In this document: piece by piece, positions 26,921-33,822 of the stretch
How the letters are laid out: each line of letters begins with the position of its first letter
Numbering within the stretch: the first letter of the stretch is position 1
Assembly: GCA_016192145.1 (NCBI GenBank)
Contig: JACPUT010000002.1
Coordinates: forward strand, 62,001 to 126,000
Source: Acidobacteriota bacterium
GTDB lineage: Bacteria > Acidobacteriota > Holophagae > Holophagales > Holophagaceae
Length of the DNA: 64,000 nucleotides
Reading direction: 5' to 3'
Notes under the pieces: model-generated
The model's database searches: none
What the model was told of the DNA's origin: nothing
Seen by the model: the letters and a program-made list of their open reading frames with translations, nothing else
Position numbers and translations under genes: made by a program

Positions 26921-27191
26921 AGGAGCGTAACCAAGTAGCCGAAGGGACCGCGCTGGAGAACCAGCCTAGTGCCCCAAGGCAACCGAGCGAAGGTGGTGCG
27001 GGTTCACCACTGAGTGAGGTTAACGAAGGGGCGCGACGGCTGGTGCTCCAGCCCGAAGGGTTGAATCCAAAGGGGCTTGACCCGGCGTCGGGCTGCTTGG
27101 ACGATGAACCCGCATCGCCCTTCGCAGCCCTCCTTGTCTGAAGCCCCTTTGGATTCAACGCGGTTTCCTTCGGTTACTTGGTTACGCTCCT
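26921..27191. repeat. 271-bp non-coding element with terminal and nested inverted repeats
   Basis: The ends are near-perfect 26-base inverted repeats: 26921-26946 and 27166-27191 differ at about one position plus one extra base (AGGAGCGTAACCAAGTA at the left edge). Inside is a second pair, perfect over 18 bases (27061-27078 with 27141-27158), and a third, weaker pair (about 26951-26966 with 27039-27054). An open frame of 79 codons on the minus strand (27158-26919) has a Ser/Pro/Gly-rich product with no domain and probably follows from the element's base composition. It begins 11 bases upstream of prfB. Together with the palindrome at 27224 it fills the 429-base gap between prfB and the hydrolase. 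Confidence 0.75.
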
Positions 27192-27223
27192 GTGCCTGGG
27201 GGACAGGCAACCTTTCATTCTAG

Positions 27224-27325
27224 GGGCTCTGGCCTCTGGGCTCTAGGCTCTTGCTGCCGCCGACCCGCCCAGAGCATCGGCTGGGTCGCGGTCAGCAAGA
27301 GCCCAAAGCCGGGAGCCCAAAGCCC
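27224..27325. repeat. Iterated-unit palindrome, copy A (GGCTCTG unit)
   Basis: Two 43-base arms (27224-27266 and 27283-27325) are imperfect reverse complements with a 16-base centre. Each arm consists of repeats near GGCTCTG/GGCTTTG followed by a GCTG...GACCC inner end. The left arm is nearly identical in sequence to that of copy B at 42255. Most mismatches are C/T or A/G, so G-U pairs would keep an RNA stem. It ends 14 bases before the start of the hydrolase gene. Confidence 0.8.
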
Positions 27326-27339
27326 GTTAGACTAATCGG

Positions 27340-28302
27340 ATGCCCGAATATCATCCGCTCCTGCCCGCGGACCTGGAGCCCACGATGCGGGGGTTCCTGA
27401 AGGGCCATGCGGGGGCGGATCTGGCCTACTGCCGCTGGGAGCACGCCCAGCCCAAGGGGCGCGTGGTCATCTGCCATGGCTACGGGGAGCACGGCGAGCG
27501 CTATCGCCACATCGCCCATTGGCTGCACCACCTGGGCTGGTCCGTGTCGGCCATGGACCACAAGGGCTTCGGCCGCTCCAGCGGCATCCGGGGCGATGCG
27601 GACGCGGGGATCCGGGGCTTCGTGGATGACTTCGCCCTCTTCCTCCGTCAGGAGCGCCGCTACGACGCCGCCCGGACGGGGGCGCCCCCGCGCGTGAAGG
27701 ATGGCGTGCCCCTGCCCCCCCTGGCGGTCTGCCCGCAGATCGTCCTGGCCCACAGCTTTGGGGGCCTGGTGGCCCTGCTGACGCTGCTCTGGCACGCGGA
27801 CACCCTGGATGGCCTGATCCTGAGCAGCCCGGCCATCAGCCTGCGCAAGGGCTCCCGGGCCTGGCAGGCCCTGGGGAAGCTGCTGGTCTGGCTCATCCCC
27901 CATCGCCCCTTGAACATCGGGGGCAACAAGCACGACGTCTGTTCGGATCCCGTCCTCGTCCAGCGGTACCTCGCGGATGCCCTCTGCCATAAGTGGGCGA
28001 CGCCTGCCTATGGCGAAGCGCTTGCCGAGGGGCGGCGGGAGTTGCTGACGCTGGGCCAGGAACTGGAAAAGCCCATCCTCCTGCTCGATGCCACGGATGA
28101 CTGCGTGGTGGATGCCGAAGTGGCGAATCCCCTCTGGGACGCGGTCCATCCTGGCATCCTGGAGAGGCACCGGATGGAGGGCTTCAAGCACGAGGTCTTC
28201 CACGACAAGCGCAGGGCCGAGGCCCAGGAGCTGGTCGAGGCCTGGATGACCCGAGTCGCCTCCGCCTGGAACCCCGGGGCCCCCGCCCGCACGCATGCAT
28301 GA
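27340..28302 (+). CDS. Alpha/beta hydrolase, monoacylglycerol lipase/lysophospholipase-like
   Basis: 320 residues. Serine hydrolase of the Hydrolase_4 group: an N-terminal oxyanion-side CHGYGEHGERYRHIA, nucleophile S139 in the elbow AHSFGG, an acid in LLDATDD and a final histidine in FKHEVFHD. This arrangement and the HGYGEH phrase match bacterial monoglyceride lipases and lysophospholipase L2 relatives. An insertion (about residues 108-130, Pro/Arg rich) sits before the nucleophile strand. No signal peptide. The palindrome copy A occupies the upstream region and the ATG lacks a strong ribosome site. The downstream bamD gene begins at or just after its stop. Confidence 0.88.
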   Translation: MPEYHPLLPADLEPTMRGFLKGHAGADLAYCRWEHAQPKGRVVICHGYGEHGERYRHIAHWLHHLGWSVSAMDHKGFGRSSGIRGDADAGIRGFVDDFALFLRQERRYDAARTGAPPRVKDGVPLPPLAVCPQIVLAHSFGGLVALLTLLWHADTLDGLILSSPAISLRKGSRAWQALGKLLVWLIPHRPLNIGGNKHDVCSDPVLVQRYLADALCHKWATPAYGEALAEGRRELLTLGQELEKPILLLDATDDCVVDAEVANPLWDAVHPGILERHRMEGFKHEVFHDKRRAEAQELVEAWMTRVASAWNPGAPARTHA

Positions 28303-28313
28303 TGGAGTACTCG

Positions 28314-29252
28314 ATGAAGGTTGGTTTGAAGCAAGCGATTCCCGCCCTGACCCTGGCCCTGCTGGCCGTGGGTCTCGGTTGCCGGAAGGCGAAAAAGGTG
28401 CCCGGCCAGACGGGGATCACGGCGGCCCAGCTCCTCACCGAGGGGGATGCCCTCCTCAAGCGGGGGAAGTGGTCCGAAGGGCGCCAGAAGCTCCGGGTGC
28501 TGGAGGAGAACCTCCCGGGCACGGCCGAGTACCCCGCCGCGAAGCTGCTCCTCGCCGATAGCTTCTTCTTCCAGGGGACGTCGAGCTACCCCGAGGCGGC
28601 GGTGGAGTACCAGAGCTTCCTCAACTACTTCCCCAAGCATGAGCGGAGGCCCTACGCCCTCTACCACCTGGCCCTCTGCCACTACGCCAGCATCGAGAGC
28701 GCCGAGCGCGATCAGTCCAACACCAACAAGGCCATCGAGGCCTTCAAGCTGATCCTCGAAGAGGCGCCCGGCAGCCCCTACGTGCCCGAGGTCCGCAACA
28801 AGCTCGTGCAGTGCTGGCGGCGCATCGCGGAGCACGAAGTGCTCGTGGGCATCTTCTACGTCAACTCCTACCACTACGAGGGCGCGGAACAGCGGCTGAA
28901 GAACGCGCTGGAGACCTATCCGGATTTCCTGGATCGGGAGCGCACCTACTACTACCTGGGCGAGGCCCTCCGCCGGAAGTTCGTGTCCGGTCACTCGATC
29001 GAGAAGTTCTACAAGGCCTACCTGGCGAAACTGGGCCGGGGCGAGACCCCCGTGCTCACCCCCGAGGAGTTGAAGGACTACCAGAAGCAGGTCCTGGAGT
29101 TCGGGAATGCGGAGGTCAAGCGCTACCGCGAGGAGTCGAAGACCTACTACCAGAAGCTCGTGGAGTCCTACCCCGGCACCGAGTGGGCCCGCCGGGCCCA
29201 TGATCGGCTGCTGGAAATGGGCACCGTCGTGAAGGAAGGCCTGGACGCTTAG
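28314..29252 (+). CDS. bamD: Outer-membrane assembly lipoprotein BamD-like
   Basis: 312 residues. Start at 28314 with GGAG seven bases upstream gives the signal peptide MKVGLKQAIPALTLALLAVG ending LGC, a lipoprotein-type cut. An ATG at 28299 overlapping the preceding stop is an alternative. The mature protein is made of TPR-like helical pairs with the BamD-type pattern (YPAAKLLLADSFFFQG, YPEAAVEYQSFLNYFPKH, ALYHLALCHY, SPYVPEVRNKL). BamD is the essential partner of BamA in inserting barrel proteins such as those encoded in this window. It is longer than the E. coli protein (about 245) because of a C-terminal helical extension. Confidence 0.88.
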   Translation: MKVGLKQAIPALTLALLAVGLGCRKAKKVPGQTGITAAQLLTEGDALLKRGKWSEGRQKLRVLEENLPGTAEYPAAKLLLADSFFFQGTSSYPEAAVEYQSFLNYFPKHERRPYALYHLALCHYASIESAERDQSNTNKAIEAFKLILEEAPGSPYVPEVRNKLVQCWRRIAEHEVLVGIFYVNSYHYEGAEQRLKNALETYPDFLDRERTYYYLGEALRRKFVSGHSIEKFYKAYLAKLGRGETPVLTPEELKDYQKQVLEFGNAEVKRYREESKTYYQKLVESYPGTEWARRAHDRLLEMGTVVKEGLDA

Positions 29253-29260
29253 GGACCGTT

Positions 29261-29291
29261 CCAAATCACCTGTGCATTTCAGGTGATTTGG
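29261..29291 (+). terminator. Intrinsic terminator after bamD
   Basis: A perfect 12-bp inverted repeat (29261-29272 with 29280-29291), 7-base loop, eight bases after the stop codon. It is AT-rich compared with its surroundings. Confidence 0.7.
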
Positions 29292-29351
29292 CTATGGCCC
29301 CTTATGTCGACCCACCATCGCAAGGATTAGATTTTTTGGGAGGGAGACCTG

Positions 29352-30353
29352 ATGCGTCTGAGTACCCTCGGCCTCGGGACCTACCTCGGTGACGAGGGTC
29401 CCGAGGCCGATGCGCGTTACGCCGAGGCGGCGACACGCTTTCGGGCCCTGGGCGGTAACGTGTTCGATACCGCCGCGAACTACCGGGGCGGGCGCTCCGA
29501 GCGGGCCCTGGGGATGGCCTTCGCGGCCTTCGAGCGGGATTCCTATTTCGTGTCCACGAAGGCGGGCTACCTCCCCATGGGGGATGGCGTCACGGTGGAA
29601 TCGCCCAAGGAGTGGTTCCACCGGGTGCTCATCGAACCCGGCATCCTGCGGCCCGAGGAACTCATCGATGGCTGCCATTCCCTGGCGCCCCGCTACCTCG
29701 CCCATCAGCTGGGCGTGAGCCTGGAGGCCCTGGGCGTGGCCTCGGTGGACCTCTTCCACCTCCACAATCCCGAACACGCCCGGCCTCGCCTGGGACCCCG
29801 CGTCTTCGAGGAGGTGCTGCTCGATGCCTTCCGGGCCTGTGAGGCCCTGGTGGCCGAGGGCAAGACGAAGGACTACGGCGTGGCCACCTGGAGCGGCTTC
29901 CGCGTGATGCCCGACCGTCCTGATCATCTGAGCCTGGAGCGGCTGCTGCAGCTGGCGGAGCAGGCCGGGGGGCGGGACCACCACTTCCGCTGGATCCAGC
30001 TGCCCCTGAACCTGGGCATGGCCGAGGCCCACCTCGTCGCCACCCAGTCCTTCGGCGGCCGCATGCTGACGCCGCTGGCCGCGGCCCAAGCCGCGGGGCT
30101 GCAGGTGCAGACGAGCGCCTCCATGCTCCAGGCCCGGGTGCTGCCGCAGATCGCGGAGCAGGTGGAGGCCTTGCGGGAGCTCTTCCCGGGCTGCGAGTCC
30201 CCGGCCCAGATGGCCCTGCAGTTCACGCGCTCCTGTCCCGGGGTGACCGTGGCCCTCTGCGGCATGGGGCGGGTGGCCCACGTGGAGGAGAACGCGAAGG
30301 TGCTGGGTCTGCCACCCCTGGCGCCGGCGGCCTTGGCGGCGCTCTTTGGCTGA
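29352..30353 (+). CDS. Aldo/keto reductase
   Basis: 333 residues with an AKR TIM-barrel outline: N-terminal LGLGTYLG, NVFDTAANYRGGRSE (catalytic Asp and Tyr), VSTKAGY (catalytic Lys), VDLFHLHNPE (the usual catalytic His position) and a C-terminal AMALQFTRSCPGVTVALCGMG cofactor-binding segment. NADP(H)-dependent carbonyl reduction is expected; the substrate is unknown. A GGGAGG precedes the ATG. It ends 69 bases upstream of arsR on the same strand, but the arsR promoter and operator lie between, so it is probably not part of the arsenic operon. Confidence 0.88.
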   Translation: MRLSTLGLGTYLGDEGPEADARYAEAATRFRALGGNVFDTAANYRGGRSERALGMAFAAFERDSYFVSTKAGYLPMGDGVTVESPKEWFHRVLIEPGILRPEELIDGCHSLAPRYLAHQLGVSLEALGVASVDLFHLHNPEHARPRLGPRVFEEVLLDAFRACEALVAEGKTKDYGVATWSGFRVMPDRPDHLSLERLLQLAEQAGGRDHHFRWIQLPLNLGMAEAHLVATQSFGGRMLTPLAAAQAAGLQVQTSASMLQARVLPQIAEQVEALRELFPGCESPAQMALQFTRSCPGVTVALCGMGRVAHVEENAKVLGLPPLAPAALAALFG

Positions 30354-30377
30354 TTCCAAAAAAATCGAATTAACCCC

Positions 30378-30405
30378 TTGCGGCCTATTTCGAAAATTGT
30401 AGAAT
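30378..30405 (+). promoter_or_regulatory. Putative promoter of the ars operon
   Basis: TTGCGG (30378-30383) and TAGAAT (30400-30405) are separated by 16 bases, resembling -35 and -10 hexamers. The palindrome-like site at 30386-30397 lies in the spacer, where a bound repressor would block RNA polymerase. Confidence 0.5.
30386..30397. promoter_or_regulatory. Putative ArsR operator 1
   Basis: TATTTCGAAAAT, centred on TTCGAA, recurs exactly at 30744-30755 before arsI. An AT-rich dyad inside a promoter spacer, directly upstream of an arsR gene, fits an autoregulated ArsR site. Confidence 0.55.
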
Positions 30406-30422
30406 CAATTCAGGAGGACACC

Positions 30423-30728
30423 ATGACCACGCCCCTGGAAGCCCACGCCGAGGCCCTCGCGGCCCTGGGGCATCCCGTGCGCCTGGCCATCCTCCGCTGC
30501 GTGGTGCGGGGCCCCGAGGAGGGCACGCCGGCCGGCGAGATCCAAGCATCCGTGAAGATCCCCGCCTCGACCCTGAGCCACCACCTCGCCACCCTCAGCA
30601 GCGCCGGCCTCGTGCAGGCGGAGCGCCAGGGCACCTTCCTCCGCTACCGCGCCGACTTCGGCACCCTCCGGGCCCTCACGGAGTTCATCTGGAAGGATTG
30701 CTGCGGGAGCGGGAATACCTGCTGCTGA
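30423..30728 (+). CDS. arsR: ArsR-family arsenic-responsive repressor
   Basis: 101-residue winged-helix repressor. AGGAGG lies before the ATG at 30423. The helix-turn-helix is around residues 36-64 (PASTLSHHLATLSSAGL), followed by the beta wing AERQGTFLRYRA. The classic metal motif ELCVCDL of E. coli R773 ArsR is absent. Instead two cysteine pairs stand at the very C-terminus (C93, C94, C100, C101), like the C-terminal As(III) site of the Acidithiobacillus-type ArsR. It should release DNA on binding trivalent arsenic, inorganic or organic. First gene of the ars operon; the likely operator is in its promoter and again after its stop. Confidence 0.93.
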   Translation: MTTPLEAHAEALAALGHPVRLAILRCVVRGPEEGTPAGEIQASVKIPASTLSHHLATLSSAGLVQAERQGTFLRYRADFGTLRALTEFIWKDCCGSGNTCC

Positions 30729-30743
30729 GTTTTTTTGGATCTA

Positions 30744-30755
30744 TATTTCGAAAAT
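30744..30755. promoter_or_regulatory. Putative ArsR operator 2, between arsR and arsI
   Basis: An exact second copy of TATTTCGAAAAT, 16 bases after the arsR stop and 25 bases before the arsI start. It lies in a short AT-rich gap that stands out from the GC-rich surroundings. Suggests a second repressor-controlled start for arsI and later genes. Confidence 0.5.
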
Positions 30756-30779
30756 ACCAAAACCATCAAAGGAACTTCC

Positions 30780-31286
30780 ATGAACGGCATCCTCAAACCC
30801 CACATCTCCCTGAATGTCTCCAACCTCGAGGCCTCCGTGGCCTTCTACGCCCGGTTCTTCCACACCCTGCCCCTGAAGCGGCGACCCGGCTACGCCAAGT
30901 TCGACCTTCACGAGCCCGCGCTGAACCTGGCCTTGGTCGAAGCCCCACCGACCGGGGTGAACGTGAATCACTTCGGCGTGCAGGTGGCTTCCTCCAAGGA
31001 GGTCGAGACCGCCCGCCAGCGCCTGGAGCAGATCGGCCTGTTGGACCTCGTGGAAACGGGCACCACCTGCTGCTTCGCCAAGCAGGACAAGGTGTGGGCC
31101 GTGGATCCCGATGGCAACCGCTGGGAGATCTTCACGGTGCTGGAGGATGCGGAGGTCATGCGCGGGGAAGCTTTCGCCTGCTGCGTGGGGTCCGCCCCCT
31201 CCACCTGCGACACGCCCACCGCTTGCGTCACGGAAACGGCGACCACCGGCTCCTGTGGCTGCGGGCCTAATCCACCTCGGAGGTGA
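30780..31286 (+). CDS. arsI: ArsI-type C-As lyase with cysteine-rich tail
   Basis: 168-residue vicinal-oxygen-chelate dioxygenase that splits the carbon-arsenic bond of trivalent organoarsenicals to give As(III). The Fe(II) ligands are in place (H8, H64, E116), as is the vicinal cysteine pair C97-C98 in TTCCFAKQDKVW that binds the arsenical in ArsI. CadI relatives share the fold, but the ars context supports ArsI. The C-terminal ~40 residues add seven or more cysteines (ACCVGS, STCDTP, TACVTE, GSCGCG). The start at 30780 replaces an upstream in-frame codon that would encode part of the operator region. Its stop is two bases before arsM. Confidence 0.9.
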   Translation: MNGILKPHISLNVSNLEASVAFYARFFHTLPLKRRPGYAKFDLHEPALNLALVEAPPTGVNVNHFGVQVASSKEVETARQRLEQIGLLDLVETGTTCCFAKQDKVWAVDPDGNRWEIFTVLEDAEVMRGEAFACCVGSAPSTCDTPTACVTETATTGSCGCGPNPPRR

Positions 31287-31288
31287 TC

Positions 31289-32116
31289 ATGAATTCCATC
31301 CACGACACCGTGAAAGAAGCCTACGGCCGCATCGCCAAGGGAGCCTCCTCCTGTTGCGGTCCCGTCTCCTCCTGCTGCGGCGGAGGCGGCGAAGCGGACG
31401 CCCTCGCCCAGGCCGTGGGCTACTCCGCCGACCAACTGGCGGCCATCCCCGAGGGCGCCAATCTCGGCCTCTCCTGCGGCAATCCCACGGCCCTGGCGGA
31501 GCTGAAGCCCGGCGAGGTGGTGCTGGACCTGGGCAGCGGGGCGGGCCTCGACGTGTTCATCGCCGCCGCCAAGGTGGGCGCCACGGGCCACGTCCACGGC
31601 GTGGACATGACCAAGGAGATGGTGATGAAGGCCCGCCAGAACGCGGCCGCCTTCCGCCGCCGCACGGAGCTGGACAACGTGACCTTCCACCACGCGCAGA
31701 TCGAAGCCATCCCGCTGCCGGATGCCTCCGTGGACGTCGTCATCTCCAATTGCGTACTGAACCTCAGCCCGGACCAGCCCGCCGTGTGGCGCGAGATCGC
31801 TCGTGTGCTGAAGCCCGGGGGCCGCGTGAGCATCTCCGACATCGTGCTGCGCCAGCCCCTGCCGGAGTCCGTGAAGGACATGGTGGAGGCCTACGTGGGC
31901 TGCATCGCCGGGGCCCAGCTGCTGTCGGATATCGAGGGCTGGGTGAAGGCCGCGGGCCTCGCGGACTGGCGCGTGGAGGCCAAGGATGCGGCCTTCGCCG
32001 GCATGATGGATAGCGGCGATCCCCTCTACCAATCGATCCTGGCGGCCCTGCCCGCAGGCGTGAAGCCCGGCGACTACGCCACCAGTGCCATCCTCCACGC
32101 CGTGAAGCCCCGATGA
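31289..32116 (+). CDS. arsM: Arsenite S-adenosylmethionine methyltransferase
   Basis: 275 residues. Methylates As(III) with SAM to mono-, di- and trimethylarsenicals. SAM motif VLDLGSGAGLDVF at 78-90. The three conserved As-binding cysteines are present: C63 (LSCGNP), C155 (SNCVLNL) and C205 (VGCIAGAQ). The N-terminus also has the vicinal pairs C22-C23 and C29-C30 (SSCCGP, SSCCGG). A strong GGAGGTGATC stands before the ATG at 31289, and the arsI stop lies within it, so translation is coupled. Product arsenicals could be exported by the ArsP encoded next. Confidence 0.95.
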   Translation: MNSIHDTVKEAYGRIAKGASSCCGPVSSCCGGGGEADALAQAVGYSADQLAAIPEGANLGLSCGNPTALAELKPGEVVLDLGSGAGLDVFIAAAKVGATGHVHGVDMTKEMVMKARQNAAAFRRRTELDNVTFHHAQIEAIPLPDASVDVVISNCVLNLSPDQPAVWREIARVLKPGGRVSISDIVLRQPLPESVKDMVEAYVGCIAGAQLLSDIEGWVKAAGLADWRVEAKDAAFAGMMDSGDPLYQSILAALPAGVKPGDYATSAILHAVKPR

Positions 32117-33135
32117 TCGCCTTCCTCCGCCGTGGGGGCTGGGTGCTCCCGGCCCTGCTGCTCTGGGCCGGGGCCTACGCCCTGCTCCTCCCCGCGGCGG
32201 AGGCCCTGACGTCCCGCGTGCTCGGCCTGGATCTGAAGAGCCATCTGGGGTCGTCAGTGGCCTTCTTCCTCTACGACGCCCCCAAGGTGGCGATGCTGCT
32301 CTCCCTCGTGGTCTTCGGCGTGACCTTCATCCAGACGTGGATTAGGCCCGAGGCCGCCCGGGAGGCCCTGCGGGGCCGGCGCGAAGGGGTGGGGACTGTG
32401 CTCGCCGCGGGCCTGGGCATCGTCACGCCCTTCTGCTCCTGCTCCGCCGTGCCCCTCTTCATCGGCTTCGTGCGGGCCGGGATCCCCTTGGGCGTCACCT
32501 TCTCCTACCTCATCGCCGCGCCCATGGTGAACGAGGTGGCCCTCCTGCTCCTCCTCGCCACCTTCGGGTGGAAGATCGCCCTTCTCTACGCGGCCACGGG
32601 CGTCACGGTGGCCCTCCTCGCGGGTTGGACCTTGGGGCGGTTGAACCTCGATCCCCACCTGGAGGATTGGGTGCGGGCCCTGCCGCCCCACGCGGAAGGC
32701 GGCGCGGACTACCGGCCCACGCTCGCGGATCGCCTGGACGAGTCCCGCATCGCGGTGAAGGACATCCTCGCCAAGGTTTGGCCCTACCTGCTCCTGGGCA
32801 TCGGCGTGGGTGCCCTCATCCACGGCTACGTGCCCGAGGCCTTCCTCGTGAAGGTCCTGGGCCGCGGGGCCTGGTGGAGCGTGCCCCTGGCCGTGCTCAT
32901 CGGCATCCCCCTCTACGCCAACGCCGCCACCATCCTGCCCGTGGTGCAGGCCCTGCTCGCCAAGGGCGCGGCCCTGGGGCCGGTGCTGGCCTTCATGATG
33001 GCGGTGACGGGCCTCTCGCTGCCGGAGACCATCCTCCTCCGCAAGGTGCTCAAGCCCCGCCTCATCGCCACCTTCATCGGCGTCGTCACCTGCGGCATCC
33101 TCGCCGTGGGCTTCCTCTTCCTCGCCCTCTTCTAG
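32113..33135 (+). CDS. arsP: ArsP-type organoarsenical permease (DUF318/UPF0718)
   Basis: 340-residue inner-membrane permease with about eight helices and the diagnostic TPFCSCSAVPLF motif (around residues 104-115), whose cysteines are needed for transport of trivalent methyl- and aromatic arsenicals in characterised ArsP. A second conserved IPLYANAATILPVVQAL segment lies near residue 268. The ATG overlaps the arsM stop by four bases, which ties methylation to efflux. Length is typical. No alternative start looks better. Confidence 0.9.
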   Translation: MIAFLRRGGWVLPALLLWAGAYALLLPAAEALTSRVLGLDLKSHLGSSVAFFLYDAPKVAMLLSLVVFGVTFIQTWIRPEAAREALRGRREGVGTVLAAGLGIVTPFCSCSAVPLFIGFVRAGIPLGVTFSYLIAAPMVNEVALLLLLATFGWKIALLYAATGVTVALLAGWTLGRLNLDPHLEDWVRALPPHAEGGADYRPTLADRLDESRIAVKDILAKVWPYLLLGIGVGALIHGYVPEAFLVKVLGRGAWWSVPLAVLIGIPLYANAATILPVVQALLAKGAALGPVLAFMMAVTGLSLPETILLRKVLKPRLIATFIGVVTCGILAVGFLFLALF

Positions 33136-33143
33136 GAGTCCCC

Positions 33144-33386
33144 ATGCGCCTCGAAATCCTCGGCACCGGCTGCGCCAAGTGCAAGCTCCTCACGGAGCGC
33201 ACGGAGGAGGCGGCGAAGGCCACGGGCCTCCCCTTCGAACTCGTGAAGGTCACGGAGATCCAGGACATCCTCGCCACGGGCGTCTCCAGCACGCCGGCCC
33301 TGCGGGTGGATGGCAAGATCGCCGTGCAGGGCCACGTGCCCACCGTTTCGGCCCTCCAGGGCCTCCTCCGGGAAGGCCGGGGATGA
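33144..33386 (+). CDS. Small thioredoxin-like protein (TM0996/MTH895 type)
   Basis: 80 residues: a minimal thioredoxin fold with active site GTGCAKC (C10, C13) near the N-terminus, the cis-proline region SSTPALRVDGKIAVQG, and no other domain. Starts at the ATG at 33144 with GGAG five bases upstream, eight bases after arsP, and ends in a four-base overlap with arsC. Such redox proteins often accompany DUF318 permeases. Because the next gene encodes a thioredoxin-dependent arsenate reductase, it may be its reductant or deliver thiol-bound arsenic to ArsP; both are inference. Confidence 0.88.
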   Translation: MRLEILGTGCAKCKLLTERTEEAAKATGLPFELVKVTEIQDILATGVSSTPALRVDGKIAVQGHVPTVSALQGLLREGRG

Positions 33387-33802
33387 AACTCCTATTCCTC
33401 TGCACCGGAAACAGCTGCCGCTCCCAGATGGGGGAGATCCTCCTGCGCCGCCTGCGGCCGGAGTGGACCGTCCTCAGCGCGGGCGTGGAGGCCCACGGCC
33501 TGAATCCCCGCATGCAGGTCGTCATGGCGGAAACGGGCGAGCTGCCCTCGGACCTCCGGTCCAAGACGCTGGACGATCTGGCGGTGGAGGGGCATCCGCT
33601 CGCCTCCTTCGACGTGGTGCTGACGCTCTGCGGCGATGCTTTGGATCGCTGCCCCGTGCTGCCGAAGGCCATCGCCCACGAGCACTGGGGCCTGCCCGAT
33701 CCCGCCAAGGCCACGGGGACGGAAGATGAGATCCTGAACCGGTTCCGCGCCGTGCGCGACGACCTCCACCACCGCCTCGCGACCTTCGCGGCCTCCCACT
33801 GA
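33383..33802 (+). CDS. arsC: Arsenate reductase, thioredoxin-coupled LMW-phosphatase type
   Basis: 139 residues that reduce As(V) to As(III). The phosphatase loop CTGNSCRS starts at C7, and the two extra redox cysteines C83 and C90 ([10 protein letters not shown]) match the Cys10/Cys82/Cys89 relay of the Staphylococcus pI258 enzyme, so thioredoxin rather than glutaredoxin is the expected reductant. GLPDP near residue 105 supplies the general acid aspartate. Coupled by ATGA overlap to the small thioredoxin-like gene. Confidence 0.94.
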   Translation: MKLLFLCTGNSCRSQMGEILLRRLRPEWTVLSAGVEAHGLNPRMQVVMAETGELPSDLRSKTLDDLAVEGHPLASFDVVLTLCGDALDRCPVLPKAIAHEHWGLPDPAKATGTEDEILNRFRAVRDDLHHRLATFAASH

Positions 33803-33822
33803 ATCCCCCGGAGTACAGCATC

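Noticed and set aside
23011-26922. An uninterrupted open frame of about 1300 codons on the plus strand
   Set aside because: It is antisense to the metal ATPase, prfB and part of the GGR-like gene, is full of His/Gln/Gly/Ala with no domain, and follows from high GC at third codon positions of the real minus-strand genes.
26919-27158. A 79-codon minus-strand frame inside the 271-bp element
   Set aside because: Ser/Pro/Gly-rich, no ribosome site, and lies wholly in the inverted-repeat element. Better explained as non-coding, although conserved copies elsewhere would be worth checking.
27224-27325. Short repeated GGCTCTG units considered as a CRISPR or tandem-repeat array
   Set aside because: Units are 7 bases with no spacers and are arranged as two inverted arms, so neither CRISPR nor a simple microsatellite.
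29352-30353. Aldo/keto reductase as part of the ars operon
   Set aside because: The arsR promoter and operator lie between the genes, and no arsenic link is known for this type of reductase from the sequence seen.
30735-30779. An upstream in-frame start for ArsI at 30735
   Set aside because: It would translate the AT-rich operator-like region and has no ribosome site; the ATG at 30780 begins at the family N-terminus.
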